From NCBI GenBank assembly GCA_019310485.1, contig JAFDEF010000005.1:1-64000 (forward strand): DNA of 64,000 nucleotides, in the 5' to 3' direction. A program made the position numbers and the translations under genes. The stretch is from Deltaproteobacteria bacterium (lineage in GTDB: Bacteria; Desulfobacterota; DSM-4660; Desulfatiglandales; HGW-15). The first letter of the stretch is position 1, and the number at the start of each line of letters is the position of its first letter. The notes under the pieces were generated by a model. The model did no database searches. It was not told the origin of the DNA and saw only the letters and a list, made by a program, of their open reading frames with translations. This document shows positions 1-6,988 of the stretch, piece after piece.

Positions 1-61
1 TCCTATCTCAGCCTGGGATTAAATCTGGCAACATACCACTATTCCCAGGATCCTTCTAGAG

Positions 62-113
62 TGGCTCATTTTTAAACGACCATTTTTGGCTCACTTTATC
101 ACGACCATTTACA
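62..113. mobile_element. Probable end of an IS21-family insertion sequence
   Basis: Two tandem 25-bp units lie at 62-86 and 87-111. Each starts TGGCTCA and carries ACGACCATTT in its second half, differing at only a few middle positions. IS21-family elements (IstA/IstB) carry such multiple terminal repeats just inside their ends, and the run closes with TTTACA at 108-113, compatible with a terminal CA. The body of the element would therefore lie left of the window. No transposase reading frame can be assigned to the 60 bases available, so the family name rests on repeat layout alone. Confidence 0.5.
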
Positions 114-190
114 ATTAAACGCGGTGGTGTCATAACCTGAGTCTTGAGCACACACTCATCGGTGTAGTTACCAACCTCGACTTGATTTCA

Positions 191-232
191 TACGAGAAAT
201 CCATGAGTTGTCTATGGGTTTCTCGTATTTTT
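191..232 (+). terminator. Hairpin with T-run, likely + strand terminator
   Basis: TACGAGAAA at 191-199 pairs with TTTCTCGTA at 219-227. An inner CCAT/ATGG pairing extends the stem, and five T residues (228-232) follow on the + strand. It would stop transcription coming from the left, from the insertion element side. The leftward hsd operon ends at 290, but in that direction no T-run follows the stem, so a role as its terminator is less certain. Confidence 0.5.
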
Positions 233-289
233 GTCATAGACATCGATAGCAACACAGAAAGTTCCGCTCTTTGCCTTCCGGATTCTTCG

Positions 290-625
290 CTATCGATGTT
301 CGCCGTTCAGTTCATCCGCGACCTCCCGAAAGCTTGCCAGGGCCGCTTCGATATTTTCGACGATTTCCTCTGCCAGAACTTCCGGTTCCGGAAGGTTATC
401 TAGGTCAGTCAGGTTGGCGTCTTTCAGCCATAAAATATCGAGGCTGGTTTTATCGCGGGAGATAATCTCTTTGTAACTGAACTTACGCCAGCGGCCTTCC
501 GGGTTCTTTTCTGGGTGCCAGGTTTCTTTCCGTTCATGGCGGTTTGCCGGATTGTACAAGTCGATAAATTCCCGCAGGACATCGCAGTAGCTCCAGATTT
601 TTTGAACTATGGATCCGGTGTTCAT
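290..625 (-). CDS. hsdM: Type I R-M methyltransferase subunit HsdM with in-frame core deletion
   Basis: This 111-residue frame joins the two ends of an HsdM protein. Residues 1-19 match the extreme HsdM N-terminus (SIVQKIWSYCDVLRE). From residue 20 on it matches the HsdM C-terminal tail (YNPANRHERKETW, RDKTSLDILWLKD, EEIVENIEAAL). HsdM proteins are usually around 500 residues, so roughly 380 are missing, including the SAM-binding and NPPF catalytic motifs. The product cannot be a methyltransferase. The join lies near base 568 and keeps the frame, and no stop codon interrupts what remains. The start overlaps the end of fic by four bases (ATGA), showing translational coupling. It could be a recent deletion remnant or a retained small partner; the sequence does not decide. 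Confidence 0.8.
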   Translation of the reverse strand: MNTGSIVQKIWSYCDVLREFIDLYNPANRHERKETWHPEKNPEGRWRKFSYKEIISRDKTSLDILWLKDANLTDLDNLPEPEVLAEEIVENIEAALASFREVADELNGEHR

Positions 626-1638
626 GGTGCCTGTTCTCCCAGTAATGCCTTCATTCTTTTGCCTTTTGCTGTCAGCCGATAGCGTTGCCCAGGATGTTTT
701 GGTTTCTCAGGATATTTCATCTCCAGAAATCCGGCTTCAGCAGCCGGTTGCAGATAATTTTTCCGGAAGGTCGGCCGGTGCGAAAGTCCAAGTCCGGTCA
801 TCATTTCCGCAGCGGACATGAACTCTCCGCCCATGAGCAATAACAATGCCTTTACTTGGTCGGTTACTTGGTCGGCTGCTTGGTCGCTGCCGATATTCCC
901 TATGACCTCACTTATTGCTTCGAGCATGAACGCCACGAACGGCGCGGAGTCGCTGATCTTTGTACTTTCCCCAATGGCCTCGTAGTATTCCTGCTGACGG
1001 GCATGCACCATGCTTTCCACAGGAGTGATGGCGAAAATGGGTTTCCATCTGGTGAGGATCAGGGTCTGCCATAGCCGTCCCATGCGGCCGTTACCGTCTG
1101 CAAAGGGATGGATGAACTCGAATTCGTAATGAAAAATCGAACTTGCCACCAGGGGGTGGCGTTCGCTGCGCTGGAGCCATTTGAAAAGATCACCCATCAG
1201 AATTGGCACCCGGCCTGCGGGCGGAGCAACATGGATGACCTCATTTCCACCCATGACTCCCACCCCGCCGCTCCGGTAGCGGCCGGGAGAATCCATCAGG
1301 CCCCGCATCATGATTTCGTGAGCCGAAAGCAGATCTGTTTCGCTGTTAGGGTCCCAATCTTCCAGCCGGTCGTAAACTTCAATGGCGTTTCGCGCCTCCT
1401 GTATCTCACGAGGTGGCGCAACCACCCGTCTGCCGTCCATGATGGCGGTGATCTGCTCTTCGGACAGGGTGTTGCCCTCGATGGCCAGAGAGCCCCGGAT
1501 GGTGCGGATGCGGTTGATCCGCCGCAGCCGCAGGTCGTCTTCCTGGGCCGGAAGCGAAAGACGGCCCACCATCTCGCAGATGTTACCAAGCATCCGCTCG
1601 ATGGCCGGTGTGACGGTGCAGGGAGGGCGGTAGGTCAT
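622..1638 (-). CDS. Fic-domain protein, probable AMP transferase
   Basis: Fic enzymes move AMP (or another nucleotide part) from a cofactor to hydroxyl groups of target proteins. The active-site motif HPFADGNGRMGR is complete at residues 177-188. An N-terminal inhibitory motif of the (S/T)xxxE(G/N) type is visible as SLAIEGN at 50-56, so this is a self-inhibited class II Fic. The C-terminal third, with its DQxxDQVxDQV stretch and basic winged-helix-like end, is typical of Fic proteins joined to a DNA-binding domain. The gene sits between hsdS and hsdM with four-base overlaps on both sides, so it is part of the R-M operon. Fic genes inside type I R-M operons are known; their target there is not. 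The frame is intact, unlike hsdR and hsdM around it. Confidence 0.88.
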   Translation of the reverse strand: MTYRPPCTVTPAIERMLGNICEMVGRLSLPAQEDDLRLRRINRIRTIRGSLAIEGNTLSEEQITAIMDGRRVVAPPREIQEARNAIEVYDRLEDWDPNSETDLLSAHEIMMRGLMDSPGRYRSGGVGVMGGNEVIHVAPPAGRVPILMGDLFKWLQRSERHPLVASSIFHYEFEFIHPFADGNGRMGRLWQTLILTRWKPIFAITPVESMVHARQQEYYEAIGESTKISDSAPFVAFMLEAISEVIGNIGSDQAADQVTDQVKALLLLMGGEFMSAAEMMTGLGLSHRPTFRKNYLQPAAEAGFLEMKYPEKPKHPGQRYRLTAKGKRMKALLGEQAP

Positions 1639-3152
1639 TTGCGTTGCCTCCGTTGGGGCGACCGGCGCGCCGTGCCCGTACAGGCTTCTTGCTCCGCCCT
1701 AATGCGCTTCAGGAGCTCCGAGGCAGGCTCGTCATTGGGGTCCTGAGGCACCAGCCTGCCGGAAAAGGCCTTTTTGAGGATGGATTGGCGGAGGGCTTCG
1801 GCTTTGCTTAGCTCTCTCTGCAGAGTATTCTGCACATTTTCTATGGTGGAAAATATGCGGTCTAATTTATCCGCTACAGCTATCATTTCTGCTTTTGAGC
1901 AAACAGGAAATAGATACTCCTTGATTAAATTCGTGTTCAAATTAGGCTGGGCAGCACCTTGATTAACGGAACGAAGCTTTCGTGTATTACTCATCCAAAA
2001 ATAGTAATGATAAAGCAGAATATCTTCATCAACACCCAAAAATGCAGCTATGCCATCGTTAAAAGTAGTTTCAAATGTACAAATTTTAGGAACCCCAAGA
2101 GTAGCTCCACTGTTGGAGAGCAAAAGTGTATTTGCTTTTACCAATCTGGTTTTGGTAAGTCCTGCCTCCTTGATCGTAAAAGTGAAACTTTCCAAATACG
2201 GATTTGTGTCTCCCGTTATATCAGCCACCTTTAGGAATGGAATGTTACCACCATAGTATTTCGGATCACCTGCTGGTCTTGGTGAGCCGCCACGAACAAC
2301 CTCACATAAATGTGCTACCCTGAACCACACCCACCCCTCCGGCAATTCCGGCAGCTCGGCCAGTTCTTCCTTGGTGAGCGGCGGCAGTTTCTTGGGCTTG
2401 CGGGGTTTGGTTGGCTTCCTGCCGGGTTTGCCCTGGGCCTCCCATTTCCTGACCGCCTGATTCCACTGGTCCAGTTGCTGCTGGTAGCGTTTTTCACGTT
2501 CGGCCTTGATGCGGGCCAGCAGTTCATCGGCGGATTCAAGTTCGTCTGCGTGTTCCTTTCGCCATGCTTCCGTGAGCCTGCCCTCAAAGGCGGCCTTCAG
2601 TAATGATTGGCGGTACAGCTCCAGCTTTTCGCGTGCCTTTTTCAGCTCGGCCACGCCCTTGTCCAACTCGGAGAATAGCTGCTCGATCTTGGCTACGATG
2701 CGGTGTTGTTCGGGGAGGGGGGCTACCATAACAGGATATTCACATAGTAACTTACCGCTAATAGCCTGAAATGTGCTTCCCGTTGCTTGTGCTGCAAGAC
2801 CTCGATTGGAATATCTCAAATAATATAAAAGATATTTAGAAGGCATATCATCCATGGGACGAATAGCTGCAAGACCACGTCCAATTGCACAATGAACATT
2901 GGCCAGATTGGTTGGACCTACAGGGGCTCTTATAGAGAAGAGAATGTCGCCTGGATATGCTTCTTTTTTAGGAAGAGTGCACCATTTTTTGATAATTGGA
3001 TATATCTCACCAAATTCTGCTTTTCCTTGAAAAAATGGCAACCCTTCCCCTCTCTCATTGTATGAGTGTCCCGGAGGGCTCTGCCCCTGGACTACTGTTG
3101 CAATCTCTTCCAATGAGATTTGCATCCATGGATATGGCAAAGAACTTGTCAT
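1635..3152 (-). CDS. hsdS: Type I restriction-modification specificity subunit HsdS
   Basis: HsdS recognises the split DNA target of a type I R-M complex and holds two HsdM subunits. At 505 residues it has the full two-half layout. A first target-recognition domain (about 1-150) ends in LPEQHRIVAKIEQLFSELD, the classic start of the conserved coiled coil. A long charged linker with KPGRKPTKPRKPKK-like basic sequence follows near 240-260. A second recognition domain opens with LPEGWVWFRVAHLCE and is followed by a second helical repeat (KLDRIFSTIENVQNTL) and the terminal AFSGRLVPQDPNDEPA motif. No truncation is seen. It overlaps hsdR upstream and fic downstream by four bases each. With both partner subunits core-deleted, it is left without visible catalytic partners in this window. 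Confidence 0.9.
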   Translation of the reverse strand: MTSSLPYPWMQISLEEIATVVQGQSPPGHSYNERGEGLPFFQGKAEFGEIYPIIKKWCTLPKKEAYPGDILFSIRAPVGPTNLANVHCAIGRGLAAIRPMDDMPSKYLLYYLRYSNRGLAAQATGSTFQAISGKLLCEYPVMVAPLPEQHRIVAKIEQLFSELDKGVAELKKAREKLELYRQSLLKAAFEGRLTEAWRKEHADELESADELLARIKAEREKRYQQQLDQWNQAVRKWEAQGKPGRKPTKPRKPKKLPPLTKEELAELPELPEGWVWFRVAHLCEVVRGGSPRPAGDPKYYGGNIPFLKVADITGDTNPYLESFTFTIKEAGLTKTRLVKANTLLLSNSGATLGVPKICTFETTFNDGIAAFLGVDEDILLYHYYFWMSNTRKLRSVNQGAAQPNLNTNLIKEYLFPVCSKAEMIAVADKLDRIFSTIENVQNTLQRELSKAEALRQSILKKAFSGRLVPQDPNDEPASELLKRIRAEQEACTGTARRSPQRRQRK

Positions 3153-4870
3153 GCCGCGAGCACCTCGTTCATCTCGTCAATGATCCGGTCCATGTCCTCG
3201 CCAAAGAGCTGCCACATTTTCCCCAAGCCGCCGTTGGCGTCAAAGGGCGCCAGTTCCAGGTCGTCCCGTTCCAGGTGGTGGGACGCTGCAATGTGGTCGC
3301 GGATCATGCGCAGCCAGGACATCTGCTCCTCGGTGAATTTTTCTCCGGCTCTCTGGTGGCGCCTGAAGATCCATGTCTTGAAATTGCGGTTCACGGTTTC
3401 TGAAAACGGGGTCAGCTTGCCGTCGATGCCGGTCACCCGGCGGATAAGGGAAACCAGGGCGGTCAGTTCGCTCACGGGCGATGTGCCCTTGACATCATCA
3501 AGCATGGCGAAAGCCTCCCAGACACGGACTGGGGCCAACTTAGGCCTGTCGGTGCGCAACTTTTCCAAGACATCCTGCAGCATCTGGAAAGTGACTTCCC
3601 GGCGGCGGAAAGGTTGCTCAAAGAAGATGCGCAGCGCCAGCAGCTCATCTTTGTTCTCCCGCAGAAAGTCGGCAAACTCCCGGGTGAGTTCTTCAGCGTT
3701 TTCCCTGGCGTCGCCATCCCATTCTGCCCGGACGAGCTTGTCAATGTTCTGGTTGTCAATCACCTGCTCGTGACTGCGGCGGATATTTTCCAGCATTTCA
3801 TTCAGTTCGCCGTTGAACACGGCTGTTGCCTGTTTCGCCAGGGTCGAGGCGGCCTGTTTTCGCTGTTCTTCGTCCGGTTCGGCATCGGACGGCAGGTTGT
3901 TTTCCTGCCGGGCCTTCTGGTCGATGCGGTCCGGGTCAACCGCGTCCAGCAATTCACGGGTGATCTGCGGCAGGGGCTCCTTGCGGGTCAGCCGGTGTTC
4001 GGCCGGGTGTTCCAGCTCCGCGGCCTCGTCCAGAGGTTCGTCTTTGAGGATAGAGTAAAGACGCTGAATGGTTGAAATAACCACCTGACTTGAGTCGGCC
4101 ATATAGCTGGATGAAAGGCGCTGCACGTTATACAGCTCGGTGAATTTACGGTTATCGTCGCTTGGCAGGTAGGCCATAAACTCCTGTTCCGCCTGCTCGC
4201 CCAGGTTTTTGGTGTCCACCAGAAAAAGAATGCGGGAAGCATTTGCATATTTAAGCAGGCGGTAAATAGAGGTAATGGCCGTGAAGGTCTTGCCTGCGCC
4301 GGTTGCCATCTGGATGAGGGCGCGAGGGCGGCCTGCCTTGAAGGATTCTTCAAGGCGAGTGATCGCCTCGACCTGTACCTTGCGCAGCCCATCGGTTGCC
4401 AGGGACGGCAGTTTTTGCAGGCGGGCGCGCAGGGTTTGGGATTGCTGTGTCCACTCAGTCAGCGTCTGCGGCTGATGAAACCAGAATACCTCACGAGATC
4501 TGGGCTTGGGATCGCGTTCATCGCGGAACAGCGTGATTTCACCGGTGCTCTCGTAAAGTAAGGGCAAAGGTTTATTGTCTTTGATCCATTTCAGGTTGGC
4601 CGTGGCATATTTTGCAGACTGTTCTGCCACCACATTGATATTCTGACCCATTTCGGGGCGCTTGGCCTCGATGACGCCGATGGGCTTGCGTTCAACAAAA
4701 AGCACATAATCCGCTGGACCGCTATCAGTGAGATATTCCCGCACCGCAATGCCCTTGGCACGGCCAAATTCGATCTGGTTTTTGTCTTGTACTGACCACC
4801 CGGCTTGAGTGAGCATCCGGTCAATACGGTCACGGGCAATCTGCTCTGGTGTTTTGTTGGGTTCGCTCAT
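3149..4870 (-). CDS. hsdR: Type I restriction subunit HsdR (EcoEI-type) with in-frame core deletion
   Basis: HsdR is the ATP-driven translocase and nuclease of type I R-M. The N-terminal nuclease domain is present (D54, E68 and K70 of the PD-(D/E)XK core in GPADYVLFVERKPIGVIEAK). So are the Walker A motif ATGAGKT at 189-195 and the next helicase motif LFLVDTKNLGEQ. After EPLP near residue 300 the sequence jumps to ELLDAVDPDR, which belongs to the C-terminal region. The DEAH-type Walker B box and the whole second helicase lobe are absent. The remaining C-terminal domain runs on intact to DEMNEVLAA. Relatives are about 800-930 residues long against 573 here. The join is near base 3967 and the frame is preserved. 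Without the second lobe it should not translocate or cut DNA. Confidence 0.8.
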   Translation of the reverse strand: MSEPNKTPEQIARDRIDRMLTQAGWSVQDKNQIEFGRAKGIAVREYLTDSGPADYVLFVERKPIGVIEAKRPEMGQNINVVAEQSAKYATANLKWIKDNKPLPLLYESTGEITLFRDERDPKPRSREVFWFHQPQTLTEWTQQSQTLRARLQKLPSLATDGLRKVQVEAITRLEESFKAGRPRALIQMATGAGKTFTAITSIYRLLKYANASRILFLVDTKNLGEQAEQEFMAYLPSDDNRKFTELYNVQRLSSSYMADSSQVVISTIQRLYSILKDEPLDEAAELEHPAEHRLTRKEPLPQITRELLDAVDPDRIDQKARQENNLPSDAEPDEEQRKQAASTLAKQATAVFNGELNEMLENIRRSHEQVIDNQNIDKLVRAEWDGDARENAEELTREFADFLRENKDELLALRIFFEQPFRRREVTFQMLQDVLEKLRTDRPKLAPVRVWEAFAMLDDVKGTSPVSELTALVSLIRRVTGIDGKLTPFSETVNRNFKTWIFRRHQRAGEKFTEEQMSWLRMIRDHIAASHHLERDDLELAPFDANGGLGKMWQLFGEDMDRIIDEMNEVLAA

Positions 4871-4891
4871 AAGCAGCCCCTTGGCTTGTAC

Positions 4892-5122
4892 CTATTTTTC
4901 ACTGCTATTTCCCAAGTGTAATTTCCCTTGAGCTGTCATCTTCTTGCAAAAGGCATCAAACTGACCGCGCGCCAGCTTGAACGGCGTGGTCTTGCCGTTT
5001 TCCCAGCGGTTGATGGTGGCAAAACTGACTCCCAGTTCATGGGCCAGCTCTTCCTGGCTGATGCCAAGCTGCCGTCGGACTTCCTTGACCAGTTCCGGGA
5101 ACGTCGGTGAGTTGTCGGCCAT
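4892..5122 (-). CDS. Small XRE-family helix-turn-helix regulator
   Basis: This 76-residue protein is almost entirely one Cro/CI-type helix-turn-helix: VRRQLGISQEELAHELGVSFATINRWENGKTTP is the standard XRE signature at about 15-48. It stands 21 bases before hsdR on the same strand and is probably the first gene of the R-M operon. It could therefore act as a controller protein for the operon, or simply as an autoregulator. A promoter with good -10 and -35 boxes lies about 120 bases upstream. No toxin partner is seen next to it, so a toxin-antitoxin reading is not supported. Confidence 0.8.
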   Translation of the reverse strand: MADNSPTFPELVKEVRRQLGISQEELAHELGVSFATINRWENGKTTPFKLARGQFDAFCKKMTAQGKLHLGNSSEK

Positions 5123-5242
5123 TTTCGGATCCTTATTGTCGTGGTTTTTGAGGCTGTTGGCTGCTTTGAAGGCTGGAAAGGGTTTCCCCTATCAGCCAAC
5201 TCACCATAGGGTGCCAGCCTGTTTAACAATTACAGTGGGGAT

Positions 5243-5270
5243 ATTATAACAGGTGCCATGTCACGTGCAA
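5243..5270 (-). promoter_or_regulatory. Sigma-70-type promoter for the XRE-hsd operon
   Basis: On the minus strand TTGCAC (5270-5265) is followed after 16 bases by TATAAT (5248-5243). That is a near-consensus -35 and a perfect -10. Transcription would begin near 5236 and run through the XRE gene into hsdR. Confidence 0.6.
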
Positions 5271-5436
5271 GAGGAAAAATCCTTTAAACTCTGACAGATC
5301 ACCAACTCACCCGGTAAGTAACTCTCAGCAAACGCCAAACCGGAGAAAACATCGAGAACACAAACTGTTACCGACACTTTTTCTGTCTCTCCGGTAGGTA
5401 TAGGCTAGGTTCGACAGGCTCAGCACGGGCAGAGAA

Positions 5437-5466
5437 CCTGCCTGCGCCGAGGCCTCGGCAGGCAGG
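5437..5466. repeat. 30-bp GC-rich palindrome
   Basis: CCTGCCTG and CCGAGG are mirrored by CCTCGG and CAGGCAGG around the centre at 5452/5453, with only two unpaired bases (5445-5446). The preceding TTCGACAGGCTCAGCACGGG at 5410-5429 has the look of a dispersed extragenic repeat. It lies 22 bases before the start codon of the next gene and could fold in its leader. Confidence 0.6.
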
Positions 5467-5488
5467 TGGATAATCAGGAGGTTTTACC

Positions 5489-5776
5489 ATGGGCATCAAC
5501 GACCTCTTTGACGGAATCGCCAGGGTTGTCGAGCGGTTTACGGAGGAAATTGCAGAGCAAAAGCTACAGGAAAAGGTGTCTCGAACCGGACGAGGTCCGA
5601 AAGTGAGATCTGAGAAAACGGAGAAAGAAGGCGTGAAAGAGAAAGCAATTTACCCAGATTTCCCGAAAATCGAGTTATGGCGAGTCCTGAATATCAGAGG
5701 CGTTTTTTTGCAAAAGCTCGACCGGATGGACTTTTTAGGTATTTTTCAAAGTCCAGCGCCTTCGCCCGATCAGTGA
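5489..5776 (+). CDS. Small protein of unknown function
   Basis: This 95-residue frame starts with ATG preceded by AGGAGG at a good distance, which is the main reason to believe it. The first 35 residues are an amphipathic acidic helix (FDGIARVVERFTEEIAEQKLQEK). They are followed by a strongly basic and acidic stretch, and the last third (FPKIELWRVLNIRGVFLQKLDRMDFLGIF) differs in character. No domain is recognised. It faces away from the hsd operon and towards the tmRNA gene, with no operon partner. The frame may be chance in its second half. Confidence 0.4.
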   Translation: MGINDLFDGIARVVERFTEEIAEQKLQEKVSRTGRGPKVRSEKTEKEGVKEKAIYPDFPKIELWRVLNIRGVFLQKLDRMDFLGIFQSPAPSPDQ

Positions 5777-6071
5777 AAGCAATGGCCGTTTTTATGCGCC
5801 ACGGTCTGAATTGTCAAGTATGCGGGACTTGACCCGAATTGTGAGCTTTTAAGCGTGTTTCCAGGTTTTCAGTAAAACCCGTATAATAATGCTTCGGCTC
5901 AGACTCGGACTGTAAAATGTAAACATAATAAGATTTCATTGAGTCAAATTTTTGTATGGCTTGCCGAGCCGTAGCTTGGAAACAGGAAAAGTATATATTT
6001 TATTTGCCCGACTTCGCCCTTCGGGCTACGTCGCGGCAGTCTTCGCTTTCAACTTTGTTCCAAGCGAAGGC
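5777..6071. other. Gap downstream of tmRNA
   Basis: No gene is seen here. On the minus strand, just after the tmRNA 3' end, CTTCGCTT and AAGCGAAG can pair, and a second small GCCC/GGGC hairpin follows. No clear T-run accompanies them, so a tmRNA terminator here is only possible. The central 100 bases are AT-rich and featureless. Confidence 0.35.
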
Positions 6072-6423
6072 TGGTGGAGGCGGGGGGAGTCGAACCCCCG
6101 TCCGAAAGCAATCCACTTAAGCTTCTACATACATAGCCCGATAATAAGTGTTCGCCCTGCGGGTCCCTACCGGGCCAGGTTGCCGCAGAACTAACCTGTT
6201 ATAATTTCGCCTTGCTGGCTACAGGTAAGCCAGGTCGGCTATCCTGCTGAACCGGCGCCCCTGTCAACCTTGCAGGACCGATTGACGGGACGTTAGCCTT
6301 ACGCGGCTAAAGCATACGCATAATCGTCTGCGTTTGTGTTTAACCCACCTGTTTTACGAGACTAGGTGGAACCTCGGTATGCAACTTAAGCTTCCTTACC
6401 TCCGTCGAACCCGGATCGCCCCC
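6072..6423 (-). ncRNA. ssrA: Transfer-messenger RNA (tmRNA)
   Basis: tmRNA rescues stalled ribosomes with SmpB and adds a degradation tag. On the minus strand the molecule opens with GGGGGCG at 6423 and closes with CGCCTCCACCA at 6072, so the acceptor stem pairs over seven bases and CCA is encoded. The T-arm GAGTCGAACCCCCG mirror near 6085-6105 and the 5' GGGTTCGACGG segment are diagnostic. The tag frame most likely resumes at GCA 6331 and reads ADDYAYALAA, then TAA at 6301-6299. The alternative of a longer tag starting at AAC a few codons earlier is less likely. Length about 352 nt, normal for the one-piece form. It follows smpB, its protein partner, on the same strand. Confidence 0.95.
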
Positions 6424-6442
6424 ATTTGTGCGGGACATACTA

Positions 6443-6471
6443 ATAATAAGCACCTTTTACACCATAGTCAA
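6443..6471 (-). promoter_or_regulatory. Promoter of ssrA
   Basis: TTGACT (6471-6466) and TATTAT (6448-6443) on the minus strand are spaced 17 bases apart. The mature tmRNA begins 20 bases after the -10 box, leaving a short leader for processing. The -35 box lies inside the last codons of smpB (stop at 6457), so ssrA can be transcribed apart from the smpB operon. Confidence 0.65.
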
Positions 6472-6960
6472 TAATTTCGCCTTTTTTCTCTCCCTGGCCA
6501 TCTCCCTCTTTAAATCCCTTTCTTTGATCGCCTGCCGTTTGTCAATCTTTCGCTTTCCTTTAGCCAGCCCCAGCTCCACTTTGGCCCATCCCCCGGAAAA
6601 ATATACCTTTAAGGGGATCAGTGAATATCCCCTTTGCTCTGTTTTGCCGGTCAGGCGTTTTATTTCTCTTTTGTTCAAGAGAAGCTTTCGCGGCCTGGTG
6701 GGATCGATCTCAATGTGGTGGGCATAAGGGTAAGGGCTGATATGCATATTATGCAAAAAGACCTCTCCCTTTTTTACCCTTGCGTAGCTGTCTACCAGGC
6801 TGGCGCGCCCCTCCCTCAAAGACTTCACTTCCGGGCCGAGCAGGACCATTCCGGCTTCATACGTTTGCTCGATGAAATAATCATGAGGAGCTTTTCTGTT
6901 CCGGCAGACAATCCTTTTACTTGCAGAATTTATAGAAGACCCACTCCCGGACTTTCTCAA
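6457..6960 (-). CDS. smpB: SsrA-binding protein SmpB
   Basis: SmpB binds tmRNA and brings it to stalled ribosomes. The family signature is clear: NRKAPHDYFIEQTYEAGMVLLGPEVKSLREGRASL, the central ISPY...HHIEIDPTRPRKLLLNKREI and the basic C-terminal tail (KGKRKIDKRQAIKERD) that enters the decoding centre. The start is uncertain. The frame is open up to an ATG at 7047, but that would overlap ptsI by 59 bases. I chose TTG at 6960, with AAGGAG eight bases before it, giving 167 residues, close to the usual 150-160. It follows ptsI and precedes ssrA. Confidence 0.9.
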   Translation of the reverse strand: MRKSGSGSSINSASKRIVCRNRKAPHDYFIEQTYEAGMVLLGPEVKSLREGRASLVDSYARVKKGEVFLHNMHISPYPYAHHIEIDPTRPRKLLLNKREIKRLTGKTEQRGYSLIPLKVYFSGGWAKVELGLAKGKRKIDKRQAIKERDLKREMARERKKAKLLTMV

Positions 6961-6988
6961 ATACTCAACTCCTTCATTCACCGGCCAT

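Larger units (their letters stand above)
5123..5488. other. Intergenic region between regulator gene and a small rightward gene
   Basis: This 366-base gap holds the leftward promoter of the XRE/hsd operon at 5243-5270 and the 30-bp palindrome at 5437-5466. A strong ribosome binding site (AGGAGG at about 5477) serves the small rightward gene at 5489. I see no other coding frame in it. Confidence 0.5.

Noticed and set aside
1108..1746. A 212-residue frame on the plus strand
   Set aside because: It runs antisense to fic and hsdS, has no family likeness, and the opposite frames have clear domains.
4892..5122. Toxin-antitoxin module with the XRE protein as antitoxin
   Set aside because: No small toxin gene lies beside it; the downstream gene is hsdR and the Fic protein is three genes away with its own inhibitory motif.
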